Positions 7,288 to 15,979 of a DNA stretch of 64,000 nt are shown here, piece by piece. The notes beneath the pieces were generated by a model. The model did no database searches, was not told where the DNA came from, and was given only the letters and a program-made list of their open reading frames with translations. Both the position numbers and the translations under genes were made by a program. Origin of the DNA: Pseudonocardia cypriaca (GTDB lineage: Bacteria; Actinomycetota; Actinomycetes; Mycobacteriales; Pseudonocardiaceae); the NCBI RefSeq assembly GCF_006717045.1, contig NZ_VFPH01000001.1, forward strand, positions 2,356,001 to 2,420,000, in the 5' to 3' direction. Position 1 is the stretch's first letter, and every line of letters begins with the position of its first letter.

Positions 7288-9900
7288 TCAGCGGCGAATG
7301 CCGCGCTCCGAGGCTGCCGTCACCGCAGTCCGCCTACTGCTGACCCCGAGCTTGCGGTAGATCATGCGCAGCCGGGCCTGCGCCTCGTCGATCGGGATGT
7401 CCAGCTCGTCGGCGATCTGCTCCACCGACAGTGGCGAGGACAGCAGCGCGATCACCTGCCGCTCGGCGGCGTCGAGATCCGCGGTCGGTCGTTCGTGGCT
7501 GCGTCCCGCGGCGAGTGCCCGCACCGCGAAAGGCTCGGTCGAACCGGAGTGGGTGACGTGGCTTCCGAGTAGCTCACGCGCCTCCGCCTCGGCCAGCGCG
7601 AACGGCCGTACGACCTCCAGCGACGCGCCCGAGGAGAGGGCGGCCCGCAGGGCGTTCCTCGCGGTGTGCACCTGGCCACCCGACACGTCGACGCTGACCG
7701 CGACCAGCAGCGCCTCGACGAGCGTGTGCGGCAGGACCGAGGGGACGGCGCCGGCGAGGATCGGCTCGACGTCCGCGCGGGCGGCGTTGCTCCGGCCCAC
7801 GGACAGCTTCTCCCACGCTTGCATGAGCAGCACTTCCCCCGGCCTGCCGATGCGGTCGGAGAGCCAGTCGACGACCGTGCGGGCGTCGACCGGCCTGTCG
7901 AGCACGACCGCGGCGTGGTGCTCCAGCACCGCCAGCACGGCGGCCTGCTCGGCGCTCAACGGAACGCCACCGAGGTCGGTCCTCGCCTGCTGCATCTGCT
8001 GCAGGCCCTCGTGCCGCCGGCCTGAGTCGAAGAGTGCGGCGCCGTGCACTGCTCGCAACGCGGACACGAGCCGCGGCCGGAGCGCGGTCCCGCCTCGCCG
8101 CAGCCCCTCGCTCGCGTAGCGGCGCGCCTCGGCGGGCTGGGCCCGCATCAGCGCGGAGTAGGCGAGCATCCATCGAGCGGTGGCCGACCAGGGCGACCGA
8201 TCCCATCCGCGAGTGGCCGCCACACGGAGCGCTCCGTTCGCCGCGGCTGTCATCGCCCGGTAGTCCCCGGCGACACCCGCTACCCCGGCGAGCAGCGCCA
8301 AGCACTGCATCTCGAGGTAGCGGAAGCCGTGCCGGCGGGTGAGCTCGAGCGCATCCTCCAACGCCGCGGAGGCCGCCACCGGGGCGGCGTGGGCGAGCAA
8401 GGCCCGGCCTCCGACACTCACCAGAGCCAAAGCGTTCCACTCCGGGGCGTCGAATCCTCTTCGCTCCTCGCCGAGCGGTTGGGGATCGGCCGTGAGGTCG
8501 GCGCTGGATGCCAAGTCGAACAGCTGGGCGATGGAGCGGAGGACGGCGAGCCGGGAGTCGGGCTCAGCGGGGAACAACTCGCCGGCACGCCGGAGGTCGG
8601 CCTCGGCCCCCGTTGCGTCCCCGCTCTCGATGCGGAGCAGCGCGGAGCAGAGGGTGAGCCACGGATCGCCGGCGACCACTCGCTCACCCACCGCTGACAG
8701 CGCCCGGCGAAGCTCGAGGTGGTAGCCGGTCACCAGCAGCGCCGCCGCGCACCGATGCACCAGTTCGACGAGCAGTCTGTCGTCGGCGGCCCGGATGGCC
8801 TGGGCCGTCGCGGCGACGGGATCGCCGTGCGCCATCCACCAGCGTGCCGCCCGGGCGTGGAGCTCCGAATGCTCTTCTGTCCGCATCGAGTCCTCACCCC
8901 GTAGCAGCGCCGCCACGAGCGGGCGGATGCTGAACGGCGCGGCAGGTGCGCGGACAGGCACGACGAGCCCGGTCTCACGGGCCAGCCGGTCGAGGAGCGG
9001 GCCCGCGTCCGGCCGGCCGGTGAGTACGGCCGCCAGCTCGGCCGGCACCGGTCCGCCGATACTGATCGCCGACAGCGCCTTCCGATCAGCCTTCGGGAGC
9101 GTGGCGACAAGCTCGCCGACGAGGAAGGCGGCCATTGGGCGGGTGTTCGTCGTGAGCCGCTGCAGGAACTCCTGCGGATCGGCGCCGCCGCGCAGCGCGG
9201 CACCACCCAGACGCATACCCTCGGGCCAGCCGCGGGTTCCGCCGTGCACCTCGCTGACCTGCGAAGGGGTCAGGCGAAGGCCCGATCGGCGCAGGAGCGC
9301 ACCGGCCTCATCCACGGTGAAGCGCAGCTGGTCGGCCCGGATCTCGCGCAGCCTGCCTGCCGATCGGAGTTGGCCCAGCGACAGTGGTGGGTCCGAGCGA
9401 CTGCACACCAGGAGGCGCAGCCGTGCAGACCGGGCCAGCAGGAGCGACTCCAGACCCTTCAGCGTGGCCGGAGCGACGAGTTCGTGGACGTCGTGCAGGA
9501 CCAGCGTGATCCGTGCCGGCAGCGCCTCGACCGCCCGGATGACGTCGGTCACGAACCCGGACGTGGCCCACGAACTCGGGGCGAGGCGGCACAGCTCGTG
9601 GAGCCTGCTGTCCGCGGGCACGACGCGGCAGGCCCTCACGGCATTGAGGACGGTTACCCAGAACCTGCTCGGGTCGTCGTCGGAGCGGTGGACGTCGGCC
9701 CAGGCGACCGCGGTACCCGCCGCCTCGGCAGACCGGGTCCAGTGCGCCAGCAGCGAGGTCTTACCGAATCCGGCCGGGGCGCAGACGAGCACCGTCCGGT
9801 CACCGCCGGCGTCATCCAGCGCGGCAAGCAGCCTCGGGCGGGGAACGAACGGTTCCGGGAGGCCCGGAACCGACCTGCTCACATCCACGATTCGCACCAT
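7288..9900 (-). CDS. Large MalT-like LuxR family regulator with a degenerate HTH
   Basis: The product is 870 residues, similar throughout to the 889-residue regulator at 2828-5497. A P-loop APAGFGKT lies at 41-48, LVLHDVHEL nearby, then a helical repeat middle. The C-terminal domain keeps the LuxR outline (ERQVIALLSSPLSVEQIADE and IYRKLGVSSRRTAV). However, the recognition-helix consensus TVKxH is replaced by EAQARL, so DNA contacts may be altered or weak. The start is the ATG at 9900. It ends 10 bp from a convergent small gene. Confidence 0.9.
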   Translation of the reverse strand: MVRIVDVSRSVPGLPEPFVPRPRLLAALDDAGGDRTVLVCAPAGFGKTSLLAHWTRSAEAAGTAVAWADVHRSDDDPSRFWVTVLNAVRACRVVPADSRLHELCRLAPSSWATSGFVTDVIRAVEALPARITLVLHDVHELVAPATLKGLESLLLARSARLRLLVCSRSDPPLSLGQLRSAGRLREIRADQLRFTVDEAGALLRRSGLRLTPSQVSEVHGGTRGWPEGMRLGGAALRGGADPQEFLQRLTTNTRPMAAFLVGELVATLPKADRKALSAISIGGPVPAELAAVLTGRPDAGPLLDRLARETGLVVPVRAPAAPFSIRPLVAALLRGEDSMRTEEHSELHARAARWWMAHGDPVAATAQAIRAADDRLLVELVHRCAAALLVTGYHLELRRALSAVGERVVAGDPWLTLCSALLRIESGDATGAEADLRRAGELFPAEPDSRLAVLRSIAQLFDLASSADLTADPQPLGEERRGFDAPEWNALALVSVGGRALLAHAAPVAASAALEDALELTRRHGFRYLEMQCLALLAGVAGVAGDYRAMTAAANGALRVAATRGWDRSPWSATARWMLAYSALMRAQPAEARRYASEGLRRGGTALRPRLVSALRAVHGAALFDSGRRHEGLQQMQQARTDLGGVPLSAEQAAVLAVLEHHAAVVLDRPVDARTVVDWLSDRIGRPGEVLLMQAWEKLSVGRSNAARADVEPILAGAVPSVLPHTLVEALLVAVSVDVSGGQVHTARNALRAALSSGASLEVVRPFALAEAEARELLGSHVTHSGSTEPFAVRALAAGRSHERPTADLDAAERQVIALLSSPLSVEQIADELDIPIDEAQARLRMIYRKLGVSSRRTAVTAASERGIRR

Positions 9901-10550
9901 GCCCGCCTCTCATCCCCGCGAGGTCCGCGTCAGGAAGAGTCCCGCCGAGCGGAACGACCTGGGCTCCCCCCGCCGGGATGAAGCAGGGACGGCGGACGAT
10001 CGGCTCAGAGGATCGGGAGCTCCGTACCTCGTGCACCGCATCGCGCGCGGCGGCTGCGCCCTGCCTGCGGTGGACGACCCATGCCGCAGGGCCGTCACCA
10101 GGCAGTTCGGAGTGCGCGTCCCGGGCAGCGCCGCGAGGCTGCCGCCCGCGGTCGCGCCGTGCCGTCACCATGGCTCCCCCCTGCTGCTATGGACGACCGA
10201 GTCAACTCGCGCCACGCCGCGACGGGTAGAGCCGTTCGTACTCTCCGCGCCACACCCACTCGGCGTAGCCCCGCGCTGCGGCTCGTTCGCTGCGGGTGAT
10301 GCTTCGACCGGCCGCTCGGTGAAAGGTCGGCCCATGATCCGAACGGCGCCGGTGCGCCAGTGCGATCGATTGCGATGCTCCGGCCCACCTGCGTCAGGAG
10401 GCTCGTGTGGTCGTGCTCGTGGTCCTTGTCGTCCCGGTTGTCATCGGCGTGTTCTTGCTCGCGATGGAGCGGCTCGAGTTCGAGCTGATCGGTACGACCC
10501 CCACCGCCGGGTCGAAGGACGCTCTGCTGACGCGGTGGTCGGGTGCTTCT
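9901..10550. other. Non-coding or decayed region with a possible membrane-peptide start
   Basis: This is 650 bp upstream of the second LuxR regulator with no convincing gene. From a GTG at 10407 the plus strand reads a hydrophobic stretch (VVLVVLVVPVVIGVFLLAMERLEFELIG), resembling the start of a small membrane protein. The frame then runs antisense into the helical-repeat gene and loses coding character. Probably promoter sequence plus a remnant. Confidence 0.35.
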
Positions 10551-11090
10551 CTACGAGTCGGCACCGGACTCTCGATCGGCGGTCAGCAGCGTGGCGAGCC
10601 GCGTGCTCGCGTAGCGGTCGCCTGCGTCGGCGAGAGCCTGCAGCTCCGTGACGGACGCCTGGTCGCCTCGTTCGAAGAGTAGGCGGACCAGCAGGATCGC
10701 GGCGTAGCTGTTGCCGGCTTCAGCGCGGGCGCGCAGCTCGGTGGCCGCCTGCTCGTCGCCCTGGTGGAAGAGGAGCCGAACCAGTTGCTCTTCGGCATAG
10801 CCGTTGCCGGCCTCGGCGTAGGTCCGCAGCTCGGGTACGGCCTCCGGATCGCCTGGATCGATCAGCCACTCGACCACCAGGTCCTGTGCATGGCGGTCGC
10901 CCTTGTGGGCTCGGGCCCGCACCGCCTCGGCCGTCTGCGGGTCGCTCATCGCGACCAGGACCTCCGTCGCGTACGCGTCGCCACGACTGGCGAGAGCCCG
11001 CAGTTCCGCCACGGCCTCGTCATCACCCCGGTCGACCAGTCGCTCGACCAGCCGTTCCGCTGCTGCAACCTCGGATTCTCGGATTCGCAC
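10551..11090 (-). CDS. Helical-repeat protein (about five degenerate TPR/Sel1-like repeats)
   Basis: The product is 179 residues made almost entirely of a repeating unit of about 35 residues. The pattern is LVxLLxxxGDxxAVxELRAxAxAGxxYA, visible near residues 14, 47, 82, 117 and 150. This builds an alpha solenoid of the kind used as a protein-binding scaffold. It has no signal peptide or membrane segment, so it is probably cytosolic. The GTG start at 11090 has only a modest AGAGG upstream. A perfect 10-bp inverted repeat lies 80 bp upstream. No partner can be named. Confidence 0.7.
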   Translation of the reverse strand: MRIRESEVAAAERLVERLVDRGDDEAVAELRALASRGDAYATEVLVAMSDPQTAEAVRARAHKGDRHAQDLVVEWLIDPGDPEAVPELRTYAEAGNGYAEEQLVRLLFHQGDEQAATELRARAEAGNSYAAILLVRLLFERGDQASVTELQALADAGDRYASTRLATLLTADRESGADS

Positions 11091-11170
11091 TCGGCGACCT
11101 CTGTGCGCTCTTCATGGGCGTTCGTCCGACTCGCCATCGAGTGGTCAGCCTTCGGCGCCCTGGAACAGCG

Positions 11171-11195
11171 CGAATCACCTGCACGAGGTGATTCG
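11171..11195. promoter_or_regulatory. Perfect 10-bp inverted repeat upstream of the helical-repeat gene
   Basis: CGAATCACCT, a 5-nt spacer GCACG, then AGGTGATTCG form a perfect 10-bp inverted repeat between divergent genes. It is too distant for a terminator of either and has no T-run. A dimeric regulator operator is the more natural reading. Confidence 0.5.
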
Positions 11196-11378
11196 GCCCC
11201 CGCGTCTCGGACGGGTTCGCCGAGCGGGCCGCGGTCTGCGGTCACCCTCATCAGGGGAGGTGCTCGCAAGCCTCGCCGCCTAGCGTCGGGCACCTGTCGA
11301 ACCGCCGGGCCGACCCAGATCCCGTGAGACGGCGGGGTCGGAAGCCGCGCGACCCCGCACTCCTAGGACGGAGGCACG

Positions 11379-11846
11379 ATGAGCCCACCGGAGAGGCGAG
11401 CCGAGCCGCGGGTCATCGTCAACTCGGCCCGACTCTGGTCCGGCGGAGTGGCGACCGCGGTCGTGGCCGCGCTCGTCGCGCTGGTCGGCGTGCTGATCGG
11501 CAACGGCGCCCTGGACCTGAACATGACCGTGCCACCGCTGCTGCCACTGGGCGGCTCGTTCGCCGTGAACTACGCGATCACCGCGGCCGTCCTGGCGCTG
11601 GCCGCAACCGGGCTCGCACACCTGCTCGCGGTGACAGCGCCGCGTCCACGCTCGTTCTTCGCCTGGATCGTCGGCCTCGTGACCGTGGTGGGGGTCGTGC
11701 TGCCGTTCGCCATCGGCGGGACGCTGAGCGGGAGCTTGGCGACCGCCGTCGTCGACCTCGTCATCGGTCTGTGCATCCTCGGCCTCATCTCGTCCGTCAT
11801 GTCGAGGACGACCCGGATCGGGTGGGGCAGCGAACTGACCGGCTGA
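11379..11846 (+). CDS. Four-helix membrane protein (DUF6069-like)
   Basis: The product is 155 residues with four transmembrane helices (about 22-43, 60-84, 92-115 and 120-142). The cytoplasmic C-terminus is short. The pattern VNSARLWSGGVATAVVAALVALVGVLI fits a common actinobacterial family of unknown function. The ATG is preceded by GGACGGAGGCACG. It is followed 107 bp downstream by another small membrane-protein gene on the same strand. Confidence 0.75.
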   Translation: MSPPERRAEPRVIVNSARLWSGGVATAVVAALVALVGVLIGNGALDLNMTVPPLLPLGGSFAVNYAITAAVLALAATGLAHLLAVTAPRPRSFFAWIVGLVTVVGVVLPFAIGGTLSGSLATAVVDLVIGLCILGLISSVMSRTTRIGWGSELTG

Positions 11847-11953
11847 AAATGCTCACACCCGTACGGCCTGGATGCGGCCGCGTCACCCGGTCCGGGCGAG
11901 GCGGACCGGGTCGCCGAAGTGGACGCTGACCGAGACGACGGCCAGGAGGAGCC

Positions 11954-12571
11954 ATGACCGCACACGCACCAGACGAAACAGCGGGGGTGCGGGGTCTCAC
12001 GCAGATCGCGGATTCGCCGGGCCTGGTGCTCGGCGCCGGGGCGCTGAGCATCCTCATCGGCGTGCTCGTCCTCGCGTGGCCGGGCGCCACGATCGTGGTC
12101 ATCGCGTGGCTGTTCGCTGTGCAGCTGCTCGTTGCCGGCGTGTTGCAGCTGGTGTCGGGCTTCTCGGCCGGCCGCGGACCCGGTGTTCGCGTGCTGTCCG
12201 TGTTGCTCGGGGCGTTGTCGATCCTGGTCGGGTTGCTGTGCCTGCGGTCGACGTTGCAGACCGCGCTGCTCCTCGGGCTGGTCATCGGGGCGTTGTGGGT
12301 GGTGCAGGGCGTCGCCGGTGTCGCGAACGCCGTCGGCTCGGAACGAGGGGCGGAACGTGGCTGGGGGATCGCCTCCGGCGTCCTGTCGGTGGTCGGCGGT
12401 GCCGTCGTGCTGGTCTATCCGGGCACGAGCCTCGCCGTTCTGACCTGGCTGTTCGGGATCGTGCTCGTGGTACTCGGAGCCGTGCTCGTCATCCAGGGCT
12501 TTGCGGCTCGACGCGCCCATCCCGCTGCCCCGGAGCCGGCCGGCGCGAACCTGGCGGGATCCGGGCCCTGA
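11954..12571 (+). CDS. HdeD/DUF308 family membrane protein
   Basis: The product is 205 residues with six transmembrane helices in three hairpins, each pair spaced by short loops with WP/YPG turns (VLAWPGATIVVIAWLFAV and VLVYPGTSLAVLTWLFGI are clear internal repeats). This is the layout of the HdeD acid-resistance membrane family. In actinobacteria most members have no tested role. The ATG follows CCAGGAGGAGCC. The stop is followed by a 200-bp gap before the ABM-domain gene. Confidence 0.85.
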   Translation: MTAHAPDETAGVRGLTQIADSPGLVLGAGALSILIGVLVLAWPGATIVVIAWLFAVQLLVAGVLQLVSGFSAGRGPGVRVLSVLLGALSILVGLLCLRSTLQTALLLGLVIGALWVVQGVAGVANAVGSERGAERGWGIASGVLSVVGGAVVLVYPGTSLAVLTWLFGIVLVVLGAVLVIQGFAARRAHPAAPEPAGANLAGSGP

Positions 12572-12778
12572 GGGGGCAAATGAGCACGGTCGGCGACCGA
12601 GCCGGAGCCTGTGCCGTGCTGGTCGAACAGCAGGACGAACTGCGGCTGCGGTCTTCCCGGACGTTGTGATGCCTCCCGGCTGCGGCGGCCCGTCCTCTCC
12701 AGGGCCCGCCTCCATGGGTTGACGCCAGGGCGCCGATCACGGTCTAATCATCTGAAGACCGTGACGGGAGAGTGCGCG

Positions 12779-13069
12779 ATGGCGATCTACTCGATTTGGG
12801 AGTCCCGGTTCCCCGCGGCGCGGGCGGCAGAAGGGCGGGCGCTCACCGAGGCGATCTGGCGGGACATGCCGGCCTTCGACGGCTACCTGGGTCACGAGCT
12901 GCTCGTGGATGCTGACGACCCCGGTCACCTGCTGGTGCTCAGCCAGTGGGTGAGCCGGGAGCACGCCGACGCGTCTCTTCGGCGATACGCGACGCACCCG
13001 AACGCCCAGGCTGCCAACAGCCTGGTCAGCGAGCCTCGACGACGCATCGTCGCGGACCGCGTGAGCTGA
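12779..13069 (+). CDS. Antibiotic biosynthesis monooxygenase-like (ABM/dimeric alpha-beta barrel) protein
   Basis: The product is 96 residues: YSIWESRFPAARAAEGRALTEAI, then a central FDGYLGHELLVDADDPGHLLVLSQWVSREHADASLRRY. This is the strand-helix-strand pattern of the dimeric ABM ferredoxin-like fold. Members include quinone-forming monooxygenases, heme-degrading enzymes and catalytically silent proteins, so the reaction is not assignable. The ATG was chosen over upstream frame extensions on size and the GGGAG region before it. It is 4 bp from the next gene, so the two are probably co-translated. Confidence 0.8.
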   Translation: MAIYSIWESRFPAARAAEGRALTEAIWRDMPAFDGYLGHELLVDADDPGHLLVLSQWVSREHADASLRRYATHPNAQAANSLVSEPRRRIVADRVS

Positions 13070-13073
13070 GCGG

Positions 13074-13619
13074 ATGACTCCGCACGCCCTGCTCCTGCTG
13101 GCGAACCTGGGTCGGCCGCGGCGGCCTGGAGGGACGACCGCGGCCTACGCCGAGTCGGTCCTGTCGAATCCTGCGGTCGCGTCTGTGCAGTTGGCCGAGG
13201 TCGTCGACCGGCCGGTTGCGGCCGCGGACCTGGCCGACCTGCGCCGGCTCCAGCAGGCCGCGGTCTCAGCGGTAGAGGCGCTCGTCGGCGACGGGACCCT
13301 GGACTGCCGGGAGATCAACGATCTTGCCGCGCAGAGCGTTGCACGCGTCGAGCTCGTCGTGGCGGACGGTGTCCCGCAGCGGCGGTTCGTCTGGACGGAC
13401 GCTTCGATGGCCGCGGCGCTGGCGCGGCGACTGATCGATGAACTGGGTGAACTCGATCAGTCCCGATTGCGGCGTTGCGCTCGTGCGGAGTGCGACCTGA
13501 TCTTCTACGACACCACACGGTCGCGCACCCGGCGGTGGCATGCCGAAGATCCGTGTGGCTGGCGCGAGCGCCAGCGCGTCCACCGCGGCCCGCGGCCACC
13601 CGTCGACGGGGGGACGTAG
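13074..13619 (+). CDS. CGNR zinc-finger-like (ABATE-type) regulatory protein, variant finger
   Basis: The product is 181 residues. The N-terminal 120 residues resemble the helical stress-response ABATE domain (HALLLLANLGRPR..., LAEVVDRPVAAADLADLRRLQQAAV). The C-terminal finger reads RLRRCARAECDLIFYD, then SRTRRWHAEDPCGWRERQRVH. The usual third Cys is His and the CGNR signature is CGWR, so zinc could still be held by C-C-H-C but the motif is abnormal. Such proteins are putative DNA-binding regulators. It is coupled to the ABM gene upstream. Confidence 0.7.
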   Translation: MTPHALLLLANLGRPRRPGGTTAAYAESVLSNPAVASVQLAEVVDRPVAAADLADLRRLQQAAVSAVEALVGDGTLDCREINDLAAQSVARVELVVADGVPQRRFVWTDASMAAALARRLIDELGELDQSRLRRCARAECDLIFYDTTRSRTRRWHAEDPCGWRERQRVHRGPRPPVDGGT

Positions 13620-13723
13620 AGCCGGTCCGGGCACAGCGGTAGCCGCTGTTCATCGAGGGTCCAGGAGGCGCGTCGCCCCTTTCGGAGACGGCCTAGGTCT
13701 ACACCCACGTCGCGTGGTGCGCG

Positions 13724-14323
13724 TCAGGTCCGCTCGCGGCGCTCCGCGCGGAGGCGGTCGAGGTCGTCGTCGGCCAGCGCGGTCCAGAACCGCAGCGCGG
13801 CGTGCTCCATCTCCAGGCCCAGCTCCAGGGTGATCATCCGGGGCTGGGCGGCCGGGTCGGCGCCGAAGCGCTCGACCATGGACTCGTAGACCGCGATCCG
13901 GGCCTCGTGCTGCTTGATCTGGTCGCGGGCCAGCGCGGTGACGTTCTCCGGGTCGCCGGCCTCGTTGAAGAACAGCTTGAGCTCGGCGATGTCGCGCATC
14001 TGGAAGTGCTCGTCGGTGGGGGAGGCGAGCCACGCGCGCAGGGCGCGGCGCCCGGCGTCGGTGAGCGAGTACGTCTTGCGCCGCCGCCCGCGGTCCTCGA
14101 CGGCGAGCTCCAGCAGCCCCAGCGCCGCGAGCCGGTCGGGCTCGGAGTAGAGCTGGGCGTGCGGGAAGTGCCAGAAGTAGCCCACGGAGTGCCCCACCGC
14201 GCGCTTGAGCTCGTACGGGGTGGACGGGCCGCGCAGGGCGATCATCCCGAGCACGACGTAGGACGTCGCCGACAGTCGCACACCCACTGCGTCACTCACT
14301 GCGCCATCCATCGCGCCACTCAC
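13724..14323 (-). CDS. PadR family transcriptional regulator
   Basis: The product is 199 residues. A winged helix (about 15-95) reads SYVVLGMIALRGPSTPYELKRAVGHSVGYFWHFPHAQLYSEPDRLAALGLLE, then RRKTYSLTDAGRRALRAWL, the classic PadR N-domain. A C-terminal Vir_act_alpha-type dimerisation helix follows. PadR proteins usually repress detoxification or aromatic-acid genes and release on ligand binding. It is divergent from the CoA-ligase operon, which it probably controls through the 120-bp gap. The GTG at 14323 was chosen because GGGGGAGGAG lies seven bases upstream. The first 14 residues come from an imperfect tandem repeat containing several alternative starts. Confidence 0.92.
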   Translation of the reverse strand: MSGAMDGAVSDAVGVRLSATSYVVLGMIALRGPSTPYELKRAVGHSVGYFWHFPHAQLYSEPDRLAALGLLELAVEDRGRRRKTYSLTDAGRRALRAWLASPTDEHFQMRDIAELKLFFNEAGDPENVTALARDQIKQHEARIAVYESMVERFGADPAAQPRMITLELGLEMEHAALRFWTALADDDLDRLRAERRERT

Positions 14324-14375
14324 GGCACCACTCCTCCCCCGCGGACGCCGATCCTACCGACGGCACCGTCCGAGA

Positions 14376-14422
14376 CGTACGGTCCACCCTTGCGTTGGCG
14401 TCCATCCGAGCAGTACGGTCCG
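14376..14422. promoter_or_regulatory. Two direct GTACGGTCC repeats in the PadR/CoA-ligase divergent promoter
   Basis: GTACGGTCC occurs at 14377-14385 and again at 14413-14421, 36 bp apart. The first copy also forms an inverted repeat ACCGT-N9-ACGGT with bases just upstream. The second copy sits about 20 bp before the CoA-ligase start. The reverse complement CGGACCGTAC recurs in near form upstream of the P450 gene. Probable operator, most likely for the PadR regulator. Confidence 0.5.
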
Positions 14423-14443
14423 AAACAGAGCATAGGAGGCCGG

Positions 14444-15979
14444 ATGGATCTGGGCACGGCGATGCGGTGGACGGCCGAGCGCTTCCCCGACCGGGCCGCG
14501 GTGCGCGGGAGCGGGCGGCACCTCGGCTACCGGGAGTGGGACGCGCGCACGAACCAGCTGGCGCGCGCCCTCGCGGGGGCCGGGGTGCGCCCCGGCGACC
14601 GGGTCGCGCTCGCCCTGGCCGGCGGCGAGCCGCTCGCGAGCCTGCACCTCGCGGCGCAGAAGCTGGGCGCGGTGTCGGTGCCGCTGTCCACCCGCTTCTC
14701 GCCCGACGAGCTGCGCTACTGCGTCGAGGACTCGGGCGCGCGGCTCCTCGTCACCGACCCGGCCAACGCCGAGCGCGCCGCGGCCGCCGCCGCGGGCGGT
14801 GCGGTCGTGGTGCGCGAGGCCGCGGAGCTGGACGCCGCCGCCGGGCGCGAGCCCGACCACGCGTCCGACGCGCACCCCGCGGAGACCGACACCAGCGTGA
14901 TGCTCTACACCTCGGGCACGACCGGCCGCCCCAAGGGCGTGCCGCGCACCCACCGGGCCGAGCACTCCGCGGCCGTGGCGCACGCCGTGCAGACCCAGCA
15001 GCGCCTCGGCGAGGTCGTGCTCGGCGTCATGCCGATGTTCCACACGATGGGCCTGCGAACCCTGCTGGCCAGCATCGTCGTCGGGGGCACGTGGGTCGCG
15101 CAGCCCGCGTTCGACGCGGAGGAGTCGCTCGAGCTCATCACGGCGCAGGACGTCACCTCGCTGTACCTGGTGCCCACGATCTACTGGTCGCTCGTGCGCA
15201 CCGGGCGCCTGCACGAGGCCCGCGCCCTGGACCGGCTGGCCTACGCCGGCGCCGCGATGACGCCGGCCCTGGCCGAGCAGCTCGTCGCGGAGGTGGGGCC
15301 CCGCGCGTTCGTGAACCACTTCGGCAGCACCGAGATCTACACCTTCACCATCGGTCCGGACGTGGCCGCGAAGCCCGGCTCCGCCGGCCGCGCCGGGATC
15401 TTCTCCCGGGTGCGGCTGGTGGCCCCCGAGCCCGGCGCCGCCCCCGACGCGCTCGTCGGGCCGGGGGAGCAGGGCCAGGTGATCGTGTCGATGCAGAGCC
15501 CGGAGGCATTCGGCGGGTACTGGCAGCGGCCCGACGCCGACGCGAAGTCGATCCGCGACGGCTGGTACTACACCGGCGACCTCGCGGTCGCCGACGAGGA
15601 CGGCGACCTGTGGGTGTCCGGCCGTGTCGATGACATGATCAACTCCGGCGGGGAGAACCTCTACCCCGACGAGATCGAGGCCGCGCTCGTGCGCTGCCCG
15701 GCCGTCGACGACGTGTGCGTCGTCGGCCTGCCCGACGACCGCTGGGGCCAGGCGGTCACCGCCTTCGTCGTGCCGGCCCGCGGCACCGAGCCGATGCCCG
15801 CGGTGGACGAGGCGATCGCGTACGCCCGGGAGGCGCTGCCGTCGCTCAAGCGGCCCAAGCGCGTGATCGCCGTCGCCTCGATCCCGAGGTCGGGCGTGGG
15901 CAAGACGCTGCGCCGCACGCTCGTGGCCGGCGAGTTCGACGCACTGGCCGACAGCGCGCCGGAGGCCAGCCGTGCCTGA
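14444..15979 (+). CDS. AMP-dependent acyl/aryl-CoA ligase
   Basis: The product is 511 residues of the ANL superfamily. The adenylate P-loop is MLYTSGTTGRPKGV (about 153-166), the A5 motif is NHFGSTEIYTF, the A7 is WYYTGDL, the A8 is DMINSGGENLYPDEIE, and the C-terminal catalytic lysine is in PRSGVGKTLRR. It should activate a carboxylic acid through an acyl-AMP to its CoA thioester. The resemblance to 4-chlorobenzoate/benzoate-type ligases is by eye only. The ATG follows AGGAGGC; an open frame upstream has no start signal and overlaps PadR. It overlaps the molybdenum-subunit gene by 8 bp, so ligation is likely the entry step of this pathway. Confidence 0.9.
   Translation: MDLGTAMRWTAERFPDRAAVRGSGRHLGYREWDARTNQLARALAGAGVRPGDRVALALAGGEPLASLHLAAQKLGAVSVPLSTRFSPDELRYCVEDSGARLLVTDPANAERAAAAAAGGAVVVREAAELDAAAGREPDHASDAHPAETDTSVMLYTSGTTGRPKGVPRTHRAEHSAAVAHAVQTQQRLGEVVLGVMPMFHTMGLRTLLASIVVGGTWVAQPAFDAEESLELITAQDVTSLYLVPTIYWSLVRTGRLHEARALDRLAYAGAAMTPALAEQLVAEVGPRAFVNHFGSTEIYTFTIGPDVAAKPGSAGRAGIFSRVRLVAPEPGAAPDALVGPGEQGQVIVSMQSPEAFGGYWQRPDADAKSIRDGWYYTGDLAVADEDGDLWVSGRVDDMINSGGENLYPDEIEAALVRCPAVDDVCVVGLPDDRWGQAVTAFVVPARGTEPMPAVDEAIAYAREALPSLKRPKRVIAVASIPRSGVGKTLRRTLVAGEFDALADSAPEASRA

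Noticed and set aside
10407..10682. 91-codon plus-strand frame with a hydrophobic start
   Set aside because: Its second half is antisense to the helical-repeat gene and loses coding character; only the first 35 codons look protein-like, so it is noted as a possible remnant only.
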